DNA of 64,000 nt from Nocardioidaceae bacterium (GTDB lineage: Bacteria; Actinomycetota; Actinomycetes; Propionibacteriales; Nocardioidaceae), in assembly GCA_018672315.1 (NCBI GenBank), contig CP076053.1, forward strand, positions 1,909,827 to 1,973,826. The letters run 5' to 3'. This document shows, in pieces, positions 37,001-46,118 of the stretch. Position 1 is the stretch's first letter. Each line of letters opens with the position of its first letter. The translations under genes and the position numbers were made by a program. The notes under the pieces were generated by a model, which worked only from the letters and a program-made list of their open reading frames with translations, was not told the origin of the DNA and did not search any database.

Positions 37001-38059
37001 ATGAGGCGAGGACGCGTGCTCCTGCCCGTGCTGATCGTGCTCGTTGTCGTCGGCGCGGTGGTGTCGGTGCTGGTGCCGCGAGGAGCCGGGTCGTCGCTGG
37101 AGCAGGCCGTCGAACGCCTGCCCGAGGACGTGCTGCGGGTCTCCTACGTCGACTGGCAGTCCGTACGCGCCGCCTCAGCCGACCCCGGCATCGACGCCTC
37201 CGAGCGCGAGATCGCCCGGTTCGTACGCCGCGTGGACGAGCTCGACGCCGCGCCCCTGACCGCGCTGGGCGACGAGATCGACCTCTACCAGCGCACCTTC
37301 GGCGTCTCGGTGCTGAGCGCCAGGTGGGAAGCGCTCGGCCAGTCCCGCGAGGGCGACGTGGACCTGCTCGCCGTGGACGACTCGGTCGACCTCGCCGAGG
37401 TCGAGCGACGGCTCGCGGCGCTCGGGTACAGCGAGCCCAGCGGCGGCCCCGGCTCCGGTGGCCTGTGGATCGGGGGGTCGGACCTGGTGGCGGGTCTCGA
37501 GGACGGACTGACCCCGATCGTGCAAGTCGTGGCGGTGCTGCCCGAGGAGAGGCTCGTGGCGTTCTCCACCTCCGACGTCTACCTGCAGCAGACGCTGGAG
37601 GTGATCGCCGGGGAGACGCCGTCGCTCGCCTCGGTCGAGCACGTCGAGCAGCTGGTCGCGGCGGCGGGCGCACCGACCGCGGGCGCGCTGCTGGCACAGG
37701 ACTACGTGTGCGAGGCCCTGTCGATGACCACCGCGGCGCCCGACGACCAGGTGGCGCTGGACGCCGTGGACGACGGAGCGACGCCGATGGAGGGCTACTG
37801 GTTCGGGCGGACCGGCCGCGACCTCACCATCGCGATGGCCTTCGACTCCGCCTCCCAGGCCGAGGGCAACCTGCAGGTGCGGGCCGAGCTGGCCTCGGGA
37901 CCGGCGTACGGACAGGGCGGGCGGCTCGCCGACCGCTTCGACCTCACCGCCGCCCGCGCGGAGGACGAGCTCGTGGTGCTGGACGCCCAGGTGCGTCCGC
38001 GCACGAACCTGATGACCGCGTTCGTCGAGGGTCCGGTCGGGTTCGCCACCTGTGGGTGA
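37001..38059 (+). CDS. DUF3352 family membrane-anchored protein
   Basis: 352 residues from the ATG at 37001 behind GGGAGGG. An N-terminal anchor (VLLPVLIVLVVVGAVVSVLV, 7-26) is followed by an extracytoplasmic domain beginning with LPEDVLRVSYVDWQSVRAAS and SVLSARWEALGQSREGDVD; the family is DUF3352-like. No catalytic motif visible. A possible promoter TAGGGT lies ~70 nt upstream. Role unknown. Confidence 0.65.
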   Translation: MRRGRVLLPVLIVLVVVGAVVSVLVPRGAGSSLEQAVERLPEDVLRVSYVDWQSVRAASADPGIDASEREIARFVRRVDELDAAPLTALGDEIDLYQRTFGVSVLSARWEALGQSREGDVDLLAVDDSVDLAEVERRLAALGYSEPSGGPGSGGLWIGGSDLVAGLEDGLTPIVQVVAVLPEERLVAFSTSDVYLQQTLEVIAGETPSLASVEHVEQLVAAAGAPTAGALLAQDYVCEALSMTTAAPDDQVALDAVDDGATPMEGYWFGRTGRDLTIAMAFDSASQAEGNLQVRAELASGPAYGQGGRLADRFDLTAARAEDELVVLDAQVRPRTNLMTAFVEGPVGFATCG

Positions 38060-38086
38060 GTCCGGCTCCCGGCCTCCGGCCTCCGG

Positions 38087-38184
38087 CCTCCTGAACGCCC
38101 GCGTATGCGGGCATTCCAGAAGTTGCGCGTTGCTGTGAACCCGCGCAGGTCCAGGATCAGCCGCGTACGCGGGCGTTCAGGGCG
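38087..38184. repeat. Left copy of ~95-nt inverted palindromic repeat
   Basis: Contains two palindromes, GCCCGCGTATGCGGGC (38097-38112) and CCGCGTACGCGG (38161-38172), with a GTT/CCGCGCAGG middle. Aligned by eye, it matches the reverse complement of 39268-39361 over nearly its whole length, starting with an identical CCTCCTGAACGCCCGCGTAT. It brackets the DUF559 gene on its 3' side. Confidence 0.8.
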
Positions 38185-38219
38185 GGCGCAGCCCGGGCAA
38201 AAGGCGGCACCCGTACGGA

Positions 38220-39185
38220 TCAGACGGGAGCGCGCTCGGCGAGGAAGAACTTCTCGCGCAACATCCTGATCGTCGCCTCCCGACGCGGGGGCCACAGGTC
38301 GGACCAGGTCAGGCGTACGACGGTGTAGCCCAGTGACCGCAGCCAGTCCTCGCGCTGCTTCTCGTCCCACAACAGCTCCTCGGGCGTACGGTCGCGTCCG
38401 AAGCGTCTGAGGTCGCCGTACTTCGAGCGCCCGTCGAACTCGATGACGAGCCGTCCGAGCAGCAGGTCGACGTCCGCGTGACGGTTTCCGTGCTCGATGC
38501 GGGCCTGGGTCGTCACCGGTCCCAGGCCGAGGGCGGCGACGATCAGCCGTGACACGGTCTCGCCGGGGCTCTGGCTGCCGGCGTCGGTCAGCTCGGCGAG
38601 TCGGCGCGTGTGCGACGCGCCCGGCCAGTGAGCGGTCTCCTCGACCATGTCTCGTAGCTCGTCGAGCTGGGCGCCACGGTTCAGCGCGGCATCGGCTGCC
38701 ACGACTCCGGTGAGCTCGCCGTACCGTCGCGCGAGGTCCAGGGCGGTGCGCAGCGGGCTGGTGACGACCAGGCCGTGTGCGAGGGCGCGGTGATGCTCCG
38801 GCACGGCGGCGACGTGGGCTCGGCTGCGTACGCGCGGTCTGCTGCCTCGCGGTGTCGGGACGGTGAGGTGGATGAGGTCATCGTCGACCGGGGCGGCATG
38901 TGGCAGCACGACGGGGAGGTGGGACAGCGTTGCGGCGGTCTCGTGACTGAGCACGCAGCGTCGGCCGGTGACCACGCACGCGTGGCAGCGCATCGCGAGT
39001 CGCTGGACCTCGTCGGCTGCGTTCCAGGCGTCGCTGGTGACGAAGCGGCCCCGGCGTACGCGCCGCCAGTCGCCGGAGCGTACGAGGTGCTTGATGTCGT
39101 CGTCGGTGTAGCCGGTCGCCAGGACCTCCCCGCGGGTGAAGACACCACCGCGCGCCGCGGCCTGGATCTCGAGATCGATGTGCAT
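38220..39185 (-). CDS. AbiEi-domain/DUF559 protein (PD-(D/E)xK-like), repeat-bracketed
   Basis: 321 residues from the ATG at 39185; an in-frame start at 39275 is rejected because the longer form runs into the flanking repeat. Residues 8-55 (AARGGVFTRGEVLATGYTDD, then RRVRRGRFV) are the AbiEi antitoxin-type winged-helix domain. The C-terminal part has DVDLLLGRLVIEFDG (Glu249, Asp251) and GYTVVRLTWSDLW, the DUF559/Vsr-like nuclease fold. Often multicopy in Nocardioides-type genomes (from memory). No toxin partner is adjacent. Nuclease or regulatory role is open. The gene is enclosed by inverted 95-nt repeats, suggesting a mobile or domesticated module. Confidence 0.8.
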   Translation of the reverse strand: MHIDLEIQAAARGGVFTRGEVLATGYTDDDIKHLVRSGDWRRVRRGRFVTSDAWNAADEVQRLAMRCHACVVTGRRCVLSHETAATLSHLPVVLPHAAPVDDDLIHLTVPTPRGSRPRVRSRAHVAAVPEHHRALAHGLVVTSPLRTALDLARRYGELTGVVAADAALNRGAQLDELRDMVEETAHWPGASHTRRLAELTDAGSQSPGETVSRLIVAALGLGPVTTQARIEHGNRHADVDLLLGRLVIEFDGRSKYGDLRRFGRDRTPEELLWDEKQREDWLRSLGYTVVRLTWSDLWPPRREATIRMLREKFFLAERAPV

Positions 39186-39267
39186 CCGAGAAGGGTGCGC
39201 GACGAATCGGCATTCTCCGACCCCTGGCATCCGGCCCTGTGGACAACGGTCGCGCGCTCTCGCCCTC

Positions 39268-39361
39268 TCGAACACCCGCGTACGCGGGCACTTCTGAACC
39301 TGCGCGGGGTTACAGACCCGCAGATCTTCGGGATTGCCCGCATACGCGGGCGTTCAGGAGG
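39268..39361. repeat. Right copy of ~95-nt inverted palindromic repeat
   Basis: Holds ACCCGCGTACGCGGG (39274-39288) and GCCCGCATACGCGGGC (39336-39351), ending GGCGTTCAGGAGG. Inverted relative to 38087-38184, with about three quarters or more of bases identical. It lies 83 nt upstream of the DUF559 start codon, so it may include the gene's promoter region. Confidence 0.8.
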
Positions 39362-39414
39362 GCCGGGGACGGGCCGGGGGACGGGCCCGGGGCCCGGGGC
39401 CCGGGGCCGGGGGC
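39361..39414. repeat. G/C-only tract after ppk
   Basis: A ~55-nt run of GGCC and GGGG/CCC blocks with two A residues lies between the right repeat and the ppk stop. Four or more G4 runs on the plus strand make a quadruplex possible; on the ppk transcript it would be C-rich. Confidence 0.5.
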
Positions 39415-41697
39415 CTAGCGCGTACGCCGCTTGGGTCGACGCCGCGCGCGCTCCATGGCCCACTCCTGCAGGTCCACCTGCCCGGCGCTGCGCGTCCAGG
39501 TGCCGTCGGCGTCGAGCTCCCAGGTGGAGGTGTCGGCGTCGAAGGCCACGTCGAGCAGCTCGGTGGCCTGCGAGCTCAGCTCGGGCGTACGCAGCGGCGT
39601 CAGCACCTCCACGCGACGGTCGAGGTTGCGGTGCATCATGTCGGCGGACCCGATCAGCACGTCCGGGTCACCGCCGTTGTCGAAGGCGAAGACCCGGGAG
39701 TGCTCCAGGAAGCGTCCGAGCACCGAGTGCACCTCGATGTTCTCGCTCAGCCCCTCCACGCCGGGGCGCAGGCAGCAGATGCCGCGCACCAGCAGCTGCA
39801 CGGGCACACCGGCCATGGACGCGCGGTACAGCTCGTCGATGATCACCTCGTCGACGAGCGCGTTGCACTTCATGCGGATGCGTGCGGCCCGGCCCTCCAG
39901 GTGGTGGGCGACCTCGCGGCGGATCCGGGAGACGATCCCGGTGCGTACGGTGTCCGGCGCGACCAGCAGCTGGGAGTAGCGGTAGTTGCGGCTGAAGCCG
40001 GACAGGTTGTTGAACAGGTGCGCGACGTCCTCCCCGATGTCGGGGTCGGTGGTCAGCAGGCCGATGTCCTCGTAGAGCCGCGCGGTCTTCGGGTTGTAGT
40101 TGCCCGTCCCGATGTGGGTGTAGCGCCGGATGCCCTCGGGCTCGTCGCGTACGACCATCGCCAGCTTGCAGTGCGTCTTCAGCCCGACCTGGCCGTACGC
40201 CACGTGGCACCCGGCCTCCTCCAGCTTGCGCGCCCACCGGATGTTGGCGGACTCGTCGAAGCGCGCCTTGATCTCCACCAGCGCCATGACCTGCTTGCCG
40301 GCCTCGGCGGCGTCGATGAGGGCGTCGATGATGGGGGAGTCACCGGAGGTGCGGTAGAGCGTCTGCTTGATCGCCAGCACGTTCGGGTCGGCCGCGGCCT
40401 GCTCGATGAAGCGTTGCACCGAGGTGGCGAAGGAGTCGTACGGGTGGTGCAGCAGCACGTCGCGCCGGCTCACCGCCCCGAAAATGTCCACGGGGGAGGA
40501 GCTCTCCACCTCGGCCAGCGAACGGTGCGTCTTGGGCAGGAACGGCGGCAGCTTCAGGTCGCCGCGGTCGAGGTCGGCGATGTCGCCGAGGCCGCGGAGG
40601 TCCAGCGGTCCGCGGAGCCGATAGACCTCCGACTCGGTGACGTCGAGCTCGGCCATGAGCAGCTCGAGCACGTGCTCGTCGATGTCCACGGCGACCTCGA
40701 GCCGCACCGGCGGACCGAAGCGCCGCCGGATCAGCTCCTTCTCCAGCGCCTTGAGCAGGTTCTCCGCGTCGTCCTCCTCGACCTCGAGGTCCTCGTTGCG
40801 GGTGACGCGGAAGAAGTGGGCGCTGAGCACCTCCATGCCCGGGAAGAGCCGGCGCAGGTGCTCGTGGATGATGTCCTCCATCGGCACGAACCGCTGGTCG
40901 CCGACCTGCACGAAGCGCGAGACGTTGCTCGGCACCTTGACCCGCGCGAAGTGCTCCTTCTTCGTCTTCGGGTGCCGTACGAGCACGGCGAGGTTGAGCG
41001 AGAGCCCCGAGATGTACGGGAACGGGTGCGCCGGGTCCACCGCCAGCGGCGTGAGCACGGGGAAGACCCGGTCCTTGAAGAACTTCTTGCAGTACTTCTG
41101 CTCGTCGCGGCTGAGGTCGTCCCACCGCACGACCTCGATGCCCTCCTCGGCCAGGGCCGGGGCGATGTCGTCGACGAACAGGTCGGCGTGACGTTTCATC
41201 AGCGCCTCGGCCTCGTCGAGGATCTCGTTGAGCAGGTCCCGCGGCAGCAGGCCGGAGACGCCGCGCTGGGCGACCCCCGCCGCGATCCGGCGACGCAGGC
41301 CGGCGACCCGCACCATGAAGAACTCGTCGAGGTTCGAGGTGAAGATCGTCAGGAACCGCACCCGGTTCAGCAGGGGCAGCGTCGTGTCCTCGGCGAGCTC
41401 GAGCACGCGGCTGTTGAAGCGCAGCCACGACAGCTCCCGGTCGAGGAACCGGTCGGTGAAGCCGAGCTCGTCGAGGTCGACGGGCTCCTCGACGTCCGCT
41501 GCACCGTCCTCGACCGGCAGGATCTCGATGCCCGCGCCGCCCTTCGCGACCGCCTCGGCGTCCGCGGGCCGCCCGATGGCCTCGGTGCCCGACGTGCCCG
41601 CCGCCGGCACCCCTCGCTGGTCGGCGTGCTCCGTCGAGGACGCGGTCTCGTCGGTCACGGGCTCAGCAGCGGAGGTGTCGGTGGTGCCAGCACTCAT
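39415..41697 (-). CDS. ppk1: Polyphosphate kinase
   Basis: 760 residues. [21 protein letters not shown] opens the PPK N-terminal domain; [40 protein letters not shown] and [15 protein letters not shown] follow. The THCKL histidine corresponds to the autophosphorylated His435 of E. coli PPK1, and [20 protein letters not shown] is the second signature. Makes and degrades polyphosphate at the cytoplasmic side. About 65 extra acidic/Ala residues precede the domain. A PHO box 22 nt upstream suggests phosphate control. Confidence 0.97.
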   Translation of the reverse strand: MSAGTTDTSAAEPVTDETASSTEHADQRGVPAAGTSGTEAIGRPADAEAVAKGGAGIEILPVEDGAADVEEPVDLDELGFTDRFLDRELSWLRFNSRVLELAEDTTLPLLNRVRFLTIFTSNLDEFFMVRVAGLRRRIAAGVAQRGVSGLLPRDLLNEILDEAEALMKRHADLFVDDIAPALAEEGIEVVRWDDLSRDEQKYCKKFFKDRVFPVLTPLAVDPAHPFPYISGLSLNLAVLVRHPKTKKEHFARVKVPSNVSRFVQVGDQRFVPMEDIIHEHLRRLFPGMEVLSAHFFRVTRNEDLEVEEDDAENLLKALEKELIRRRFGPPVRLEVAVDIDEHVLELLMAELDVTESEVYRLRGPLDLRGLGDIADLDRGDLKLPPFLPKTHRSLAEVESSSPVDIFGAVSRRDVLLHHPYDSFATSVQRFIEQAAADPNVLAIKQTLYRTSGDSPIIDALIDAAEAGKQVMALVEIKARFDESANIRWARKLEEAGCHVAYGQVGLKTHCKLAMVVRDEPEGIRRYTHIGTGNYNPKTARLYEDIGLLTTDPDIGEDVAHLFNNLSGFSRNYRYSQLLVAPDTVRTGIVSRIRREVAHHLEGRAARIRMKCNALVDEVIIDELYRASMAGVPVQLLVRGICCLRPGVEGLSENIEVHSVLGRFLEHSRVFAFDNGGDPDVLIGSADMMHRNLDRRVEVLTPLRTPELSSQATELLDVAFDADTSTWELDADGTWTRSAGQVDLQEWAMERARRRPKRRTR

Positions 41698-41718
41698 GGA
41701 CCGATCGTGGCACGTGCA

Positions 41719-41736
41719 GGTGAACGACAGGTGAGT
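41719..41736 (-). promoter_or_regulatory. PHO box upstream of ppk
   Basis: GGTGAAC (41719-41725) and GGTGAGT (41730-41736) repeat with the same 11-nt period as the box before pstS, one base off in the second unit. It ends 22 nt from the ppk ATG and 30 nt from the divergent lipase ATG, so it could control either; ppk is the natural target. Confidence 0.65.
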
Positions 41737-41765
41737 CGCGTACGCCGCTCTGGAAGGCTGCGGTC

Positions 41766-42902
41766 ATGGTCTCGCTGTCACGACTGCCCGGTCGGCTCGC
41801 CGCCCGGCTGCCCGTCCCCGTCCCTCCTCGCGGCCACCGTCTGCTCGGCGACCCGCCTGCGGTCGCGCGGTTGAAGAACGCGGCGCTCGACGGCGCCCTG
41901 TCGCTGCCGGCCCCGGTCGTACGCCGCCTCGCGGGCGCACCCGTCGACCTCGACGGCCAGCGCCTGCACCCCGAGCCGCAGCTGATGCTGCGCCTGATGA
42001 GACTCACCCGTGAGCCGCAGGTGCCGACCCTGGAGCTCGCCGCGGGGCGCAGCGCGACCGAGGTGCAGGCCCTGGCCGCGGGTGGTCGCCAGCCCGTCGG
42101 CGCCGTCCGCGCGCTGCGGGTCGCGGGCGCCGAGGGTGACCTCGACGCACGCCTGTACGTCCCCCGCGCCCTGCGCGACTCCGCCGACTCCGACGGCGGC
42201 GGCCTGGTCGTCTACTTCCACGGCGGCGGCCACGTCTGGGGCAGCCTCGACTCCCACGACCCGGCCTGCCGTCACCTCGCCGAGGAGTCGGGGCACCGGG
42301 TGCTCGCGGTGGACTACCGGCTCGCGCCCGAGCACCCGTACCCGGCGGCCGTCGAGGACTGCTTCGAGGCGTACGTCTGGGCGCTCAACAACGCCCGCGG
42401 CCTGGGCTGCGACCCCGACCGTCTCGCCGTCGCGGGCGACTCCGCCGGTGGCCACCTCGCGGCCACGACGGCGCTGCGGGCCGCCGAGCAGGGCCTGCAG
42501 ATGGCCTTCCAGCTGCTGATCTATCCCGTCACCGACTTCGTCCGCACCTCACGCAGCCGCGAGATGTTCGCCCAGGGGTTCTTCCTGGAGTCGGCCTACA
42601 TGGACCGTGGCGGCGCCTCGTTCTTCCCCGAGGAGGGCATGCGCAGCCAGCCGTACGCCTCGATCCTCACCCGCGAGGAGTTCCCCGAGGGGCTCGCTCC
42701 CGCCCATGTGGTCACCGCCGGGTTCGACCCGCTGCGCGACGAGGGCGAGGCGTACGCCGTGGCCCTGCGCCAAGCCGGGGTGCAGGTCACCTGCGACCGG
42801 TTCGAGGGGATGATCCACGGCTTCTTCAACGCCGTGGGCGTGGGATCGGAGATGCGTCGCTGCGCCGCCGCGGCGATCGCACCGCTGACCGCGGCGCTGT
42901 GA
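41766..42902 (+). CDS. Alpha/beta hydrolase, HSL/LipH type
   Basis: 378 residues from the ATG at 41766, with GGAAGG upstream. The oxyanion motif VVYFHGGGHVWGS, the nucleophile motif VAGDSAGGHLAA, the acid in GFDPLRDEGEAY and His in MIHGFFNAVG are the hormone-sensitive-lipase catalytic set. No signal peptide; likely cytoplasmic carboxylesterase for short acyl esters. An ~85-residue N-terminal region is not assigned. Ends before a bidirectional terminator. Confidence 0.92.
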   Translation: MVSLSRLPGRLAARLPVPVPPRGHRLLGDPPAVARLKNAALDGALSLPAPVVRRLAGAPVDLDGQRLHPEPQLMLRLMRLTREPQVPTLELAAGRSATEVQALAAGGRQPVGAVRALRVAGAEGDLDARLYVPRALRDSADSDGGGLVVYFHGGGHVWGSLDSHDPACRHLAEESGHRVLAVDYRLAPEHPYPAAVEDCFEAYVWALNNARGLGCDPDRLAVAGDSAGGHLAATTALRAAEQGLQMAFQLLIYPVTDFVRTSRSREMFAQGFFLESAYMDRGGASFFPEEGMRSQPYASILTREEFPEGLAPAHVVTAGFDPLRDEGEAYAVALRQAGVQVTCDRFEGMIHGFFNAVGVGSEMRRCAAAAIAPLTAAL

Positions 42903-42922
42903 CCTCCCGCGGGTGAGCACGA

Positions 42923-42964
42923 CGCAGCAGGGCCCCGCACCGACCGGTGCGGGGCCCTGCTGCG
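42923..42964. terminator. Bidirectional terminator, lipase/CsbD
   Basis: A perfect 20-bp palindromic stem starting CGCAGCAGGGCCCCGCACCG with a 2-nt centre, between convergent genes. Both transcripts would end here. Confidence 0.85.
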
Positions 42965-42973
42965 CGCGGTGCC

Positions 42974-43183
42974 TCAGAGGTTCTCCTCTGCGGCCTCCTG
43001 CTTCGCCTCGGCCATCTCGGCCTTCGACTCGTGCGCGTCGGCCTTGGTCTCCTCCTTGGAGGACTTCAGGTCCTGCACGCCCTTCTCGGACTGCGCGGCA
43101 CCTTCCTCCTGGAGCTCGTCCTTGCCGGTGACCGCGCCCGCGGCCTCCTTGGCCTTGCCTGCGACTGCGTCTCCGATGCCCAT
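42974..43183 (-). CDS. CsbD-like stress protein
   Basis: 69 residues from ATG at 43183 behind AAGGAGGCCCCC. MGIGDAVAGKAKEAAGAVTG is the CsbD pattern, followed by charged Glu/Ala/Lys repeats (ESKAEMAEAKQEAAEE) expected to be helical or disordered. In Bacillus CsbD is sigma-B controlled. A second related gene lies upstream. Confidence 0.85.
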   Translation of the reverse strand: MGIGDAVAGKAKEAAGAVTGKDELQEEGAAQSEKGVQDLKSSKEETKADAHESKAEMAEAKQEAAEENL

Positions 43184-43247
43184 GGGGGCCTCCTTCAGAT
43201 CTGGTGCGGTGCGGTGCCGGGTGGTGCTCAGCGGTGGCGCGTACGCG

Positions 43248-43496
43248 TCACTTCTTCGCGTTCTTGGCCGCCTTCTCGCGCTTCTCCTGGGTCTCGGCCT
43301 TGGCGTTGTGGGCCTCGGCCTTCGCCTCGGCACGGAGAGCCTTCAGGCGCTCGGTGCCCTTGGTCTGCTGGGCCTCGCCAGCCTGCACGAGGTTCTCGTT
43401 GTCGATGACCTCACCGACGACCTCCTTGCCGAGGCCGATGACCTTGTCGGCGATGCCGGCGACGTTCTTGGGGCTGACGGACGGGATGACGGACAT
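43248..43496 (-). CDS. CsbD-related stress protein
   Basis: 82 residues from ATG at 43496 behind GAGGAGCACCC. Residues 12-35 have the CsbD-like AGIADKVIGLGKEVVGEVI, then an Ala/Lys/Glu-rich helical tail ending EKREKAAKNAKK. Same size class and charge pattern as the next gene, 64 nt away, so they may be a duplicated stress pair. A near-palindrome GGGAGTACATTCCC lies upstream at 43571-43584. Confidence 0.7.
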   Translation of the reverse strand: MSVIPSVSPKNVAGIADKVIGLGKEVVGEVIDNENLVQAGEAQQTKGTERLKALRAEAKAEAHNAKAETQEKREKAAKNAKK

Positions 43497-43651
43497 GGGT
43501 GCTCCTCGTGTGTCGGGTGCGTGCGTGGTGCGCCTGTCACGGTCGGCGGGTGCCGCCGCGTCGGCGCATAGGGAGTACATTCCCCCGGTATGTCCGGCTG
43601 AACGTCGACGGCGTGCGAGGTGGCCCACACCTCGCAGCCGGACGGCGCGGC

Positions 43652-44572
43652 TCAGGAGCCGCGGGCCTCGCGTACGTACTGCACGTGGGTGTCGAGGTCG
43701 GCGTGGGTGAAGCCGAGCTTCTCGTACGTGCGGATCGCCGCGGCGTTGTCGCCCTCGACGTAGAGCAGCAGCTCCGAGGCGCCGGCGTCGACCATGTGGT
43801 GCAGCCCCGCGAGGCTCAGCAGCGTGCCCAGCCCTCGGCCCTGGGCCGCGGGGGCGATGCCGAGCACGTAGATCTCACCAGGGATCTCACCGTCGTTCCC
43901 GGCCCCCGGATCGAGCTTGGTCCAGTGGAAGCCCAGCACCTCGCCCGACTCCTCCTCGACGGCGAGCAGCAGCCCGCGCGGGTCGAACCAGTCGGAGTCC
44001 GCTCGCTGCTCGAAGCCGTCCACGTCGAGCGCACCCTGCTCGGGGTGGTCGGCGAACGCGGCGGCGTTGATCGTCAGCACCGCGTCGCGGTCGTCCTCGC
44101 GGGTCGGGCCACCGGCGGACTCCTCGGACCCGAGGTGTCGCAGGCGTACGCCGGGGCTCTCACGCAGGTCCGCGAGCGAGGGCAGGTGCTCGATGCCGCG
44201 CCGCATGACCCACAGGGCGCGCGCCCGCGCGAAGTGGTGCCGCTCGGCCAGCGCCCGCGCGGCGGGGTGGTCGCCGTGGGACCAGGCGCGCACGGTGGCG
44301 GTCACCTCGTCGAGGAGGATCGCGGTGCGTGCGCTGCCGACGCCCTCGCCGCGTACGTCGGGGTCGACGACCAAGTGCAGGTCGGCGCCGCCGTGCTCGT
44401 CGTGGGTGACCCAGGCCGCGGCGTGCTGGTCGACCGAGGAGAGCTGCTCGGGCAGTCCGTCGCGCTCGAGCTGCAGCAGCACGGCCTCGTCGAAGGGGGC
44501 GGTGCCGTCGTGCGCGGTCGCGCGTTCGGCGAGGCGGCGTACGTGCTCCAGGTGCGACCCGGTCGAGCTCAC
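43652..44572 (-). CDS. mshD: Mycothiol synthase
   Basis: 306 residues from GTG at 44572 in a GTGA overlap with the glnR stop. Two GNAT halves: the acetyl-CoA motif [14 protein letters not shown] (about 80-94) and [20 protein letters not shown] in the second half, with [20 protein letters not shown] between. Transfers acetyl from acetyl-CoA to Cys-GlcN-Ins, the last step of mycothiol synthesis. The glnR-mshD order is as in Mycobacterium (Rv0818-Rv0819). Confidence 0.95.
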   Translation of the reverse strand: MSSTGSHLEHVRRLAERATAHDGTAPFDEAVLLQLERDGLPEQLSSVDQHAAAWVTHDEHGGADLHLVVDPDVRGEGVGSARTAILLDEVTATVRAWSHGDHPAARALAERHHFARARALWVMRRGIEHLPSLADLRESPGVRLRHLGSEESAGGPTREDDRDAVLTINAAAFADHPEQGALDVDGFEQRADSDWFDPRGLLLAVEEESGEVLGFHWTKLDPGAGNDGEIPGEIYVLGIAPAAQGRGLGTLLSLAGLHHMVDAGASELLLYVEGDNAAAIRTYEKLGFTHADLDTHVQYVREARGS

Positions 44573-45282
44573 GCGTTGACCTCGGCCTCGGCCGGCTCGC
44601 CCGAGCGCGGCGGCAGCACCAGCCGGTAGCCGACGTTGCGGACCGTCCCGATGAGGGACTCGTGGTCGGGGCCGAGCTTCGCGCGGAGCCGGCGTACGTG
44701 CACGTCGACGGTGCGGGTGCCGCCGTAGTAGTCGTAGCCCCAGACCTCCTGCAGCAGCTGCGCGCGGGTGAAGACGCGGCCGGGGTGCTGCGCGAGGTAC
44801 TTCAGCAGCTCGAACTCCTTGAACGTCAGGTCCAGCACCCGCTTGCCCAGCCGCGCGGTGTAGGTGACCTCGTCGACCACGATCTCCCCGGATCGGATCA
44901 GGTGGGCCTCGCCGTCGTCCTCGACGGCCTCGGCGGCCCGGCCGATCGCGATGCGCAGGCGGGCCTCCAGCTCGACGGGCCCGCACGTGGAGAGGAGCAC
45001 GTCGTCGGTGGCCCAGTTGGCCTGCACGACCGAGAGACCGCCCTCGGTGAGGATCAGCAGCACCGGGGCCTCGGCGCCGGTCGTGCGGATCAGGCGGCAC
45101 AGGTCGCGGGCGTGGGCGAGATCGTTGCGGCCGTCGACGAGCAGCGCGTCCGCGGCGGGGGCCTCGAGCAGGGCCGCGCCCTCGGCCGGCATCACCCGCA
45201 CCTGGTGGGGGAGCAGGCTCAGCGCGGGCAGGACCTCGGCGCTGGCCTGGAGGCTCGAGGTCAGCAGAAGGAGTGTGGCCAC
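44569..45282 (-). CDS. glnR: GlnR-type nitrogen response regulator
   Basis: 237 residues from GTG at 45282 with GAAGG upstream. The receiver domain ([37 protein letters not shown]) is the atypical GlnR form, and the C-terminal winged helix has [20 protein letters not shown] and [13 protein letters not shown]. No sensor kinase nearby, consistent with an orphan regulator. In actinobacteria GlnR controls ammonium and nitrate assimilation and binds GTnAC-type boxes. Confidence 0.93.
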   Translation of the reverse strand: MATLLLLTSSLQASAEVLPALSLLPHQVRVMPAEGAALLEAPAADALLVDGRNDLAHARDLCRLIRTTGAEAPVLLILTEGGLSVVQANWATDDVLLSTCGPVELEARLRIAIGRAAEAVEDDGEAHLIRSGEIVVDEVTYTARLGKRVLDLTFKEFELLKYLAQHPGRVFTRAQLLQEVWGYDYYGGTRTVDVHVRRLRAKLGPDHESLIGTVRNVGYRLVLPPRSGEPAEAEVNA

Positions 45283-45342
45283 GCGGGCACCTTCGCTTCA
45301 GGAGTGGACGGTCGCTGAGCTGCGTACAGCAGAATAGGGCAG

Positions 45343-45672
45343 ATGAGCTCGGCGAAGATCAGCACGGGGCCCGGCGAGGGCGACGTCACAGGCCCGGACG
45401 CCGGTGCGGGCGTCGTGCTGGTGCGCTACTGGGCGGCGGCCCGCGCGGCGCGCGGCGTCGCGGAGGAGCGCGTCGAGGTGCCGGCCGAGGGGGTCACGAT
45501 CAGCGAGCTGCTGGCAGGGGTGACCGAGCGGGGTACGCCACGGCTCGCGGCGGTCGTCGCGATCTGCTCGGTGCTGCTCGACGAGACGGCCGTGCACGGC
45601 CCGGACGTACGTGTCGCGCTGGCCCGCCCCGGCTCGGTCGTCGACCTGCTCCCACCCTTCGCAGGCGGCTGA
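45343..45672 (+). CDS. MoaD/ThiS-family small sulfur carrier
   Basis: 109 residues. After an unconserved N-terminus, VLVRYWAAARAARGVAEE and LLPPFAGG at the end are the beta-grasp fold with the C-terminal Gly-Gly that is adenylated and thiocarboxylated. Partner E1-like or molybdopterin genes are not in the window. Diverges from glnR. CAGAAT lies 7 nt before the ATG, so it may be leaderless. A CACGC/GCGTG hairpin follows its stop. Confidence 0.85.
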   Translation: MSSAKISTGPGEGDVTGPDAGAGVVLVRYWAAARAARGVAEERVEVPAEGVTISELLAGVTERGTPRLAAVVAICSVLLDETAVHGPDVRVALARPGSVVDLLPPFAGG

Positions 45673-46118
45673 GCACGCGTTTGCGTGTGCCAGATCACAG
45701 CTTCGGCTGCTGTCACACGTCCACGCGTGAGCGACGGCGAGACGCTGCTCGGACTGACAGGAACGACGCCGATTCCGACACCGATTCGGACAGGAACGGA
45801 CATTCGTGCCTTGACGGTCCAGTCCGCCGTCACTAATTTCGCCAGCGTACGAGCGGCGGTCGGACCGGGTCTGCAGGCCTTCGCCGACGCGCGTACGCCG
45901 TGGCCCGATCCAGCCATGGCGGACGCCGGCCCCACCCCCTCGTGGGCCGACGTCCGGGTGGCGGCCCCAGTCCCCCTGGTGGCCGCCACCCTTCTCGGTC
46001 CGCGGCCGTCGCCACCTCGGTCCCGAGGTCCGTATGTCCGACATGTCGGGATGCAGACCTTCGGCACTGGTCGTGCCCGCGGGGCTGGGCCACCCTGAGC
46101 TCGGGAGGGGTGAGGCGC
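45673..46118 (+). promoter_or_regulatory. Promoter and long leader of the LPXTG gene
   Basis: No convincing gene in 446 nt (a 60-residue frame at 45916 is low-complexity and without SD). TTGACG (45811-45816), a 17-nt spacer and TAATTT (45834-45839) make the best sigma-70 promoter of the window. The predicted leader is about 270 nt and contains CCGACATGTCGG (46038-46049), a perfect 12-nt palindrome. Upstream, CCGATT and CCGACA units repeat. Confidence 0.6.

Noticed and set aside
37002-38059. ORF-derived minus-strand frame 35856-37697 as a single 613-residue protein
   Set aside because: The part above 36818 is Arg-rich antisense of the DUF3352 gene; the Nudix domain begins at the ATG at 36818.
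45685-46098. Plus-strand frame of 137 codons before the LPXTG gene
   Set aside because: Spans the promoter at 45811, has no domain and no SD; better explained as leader DNA.
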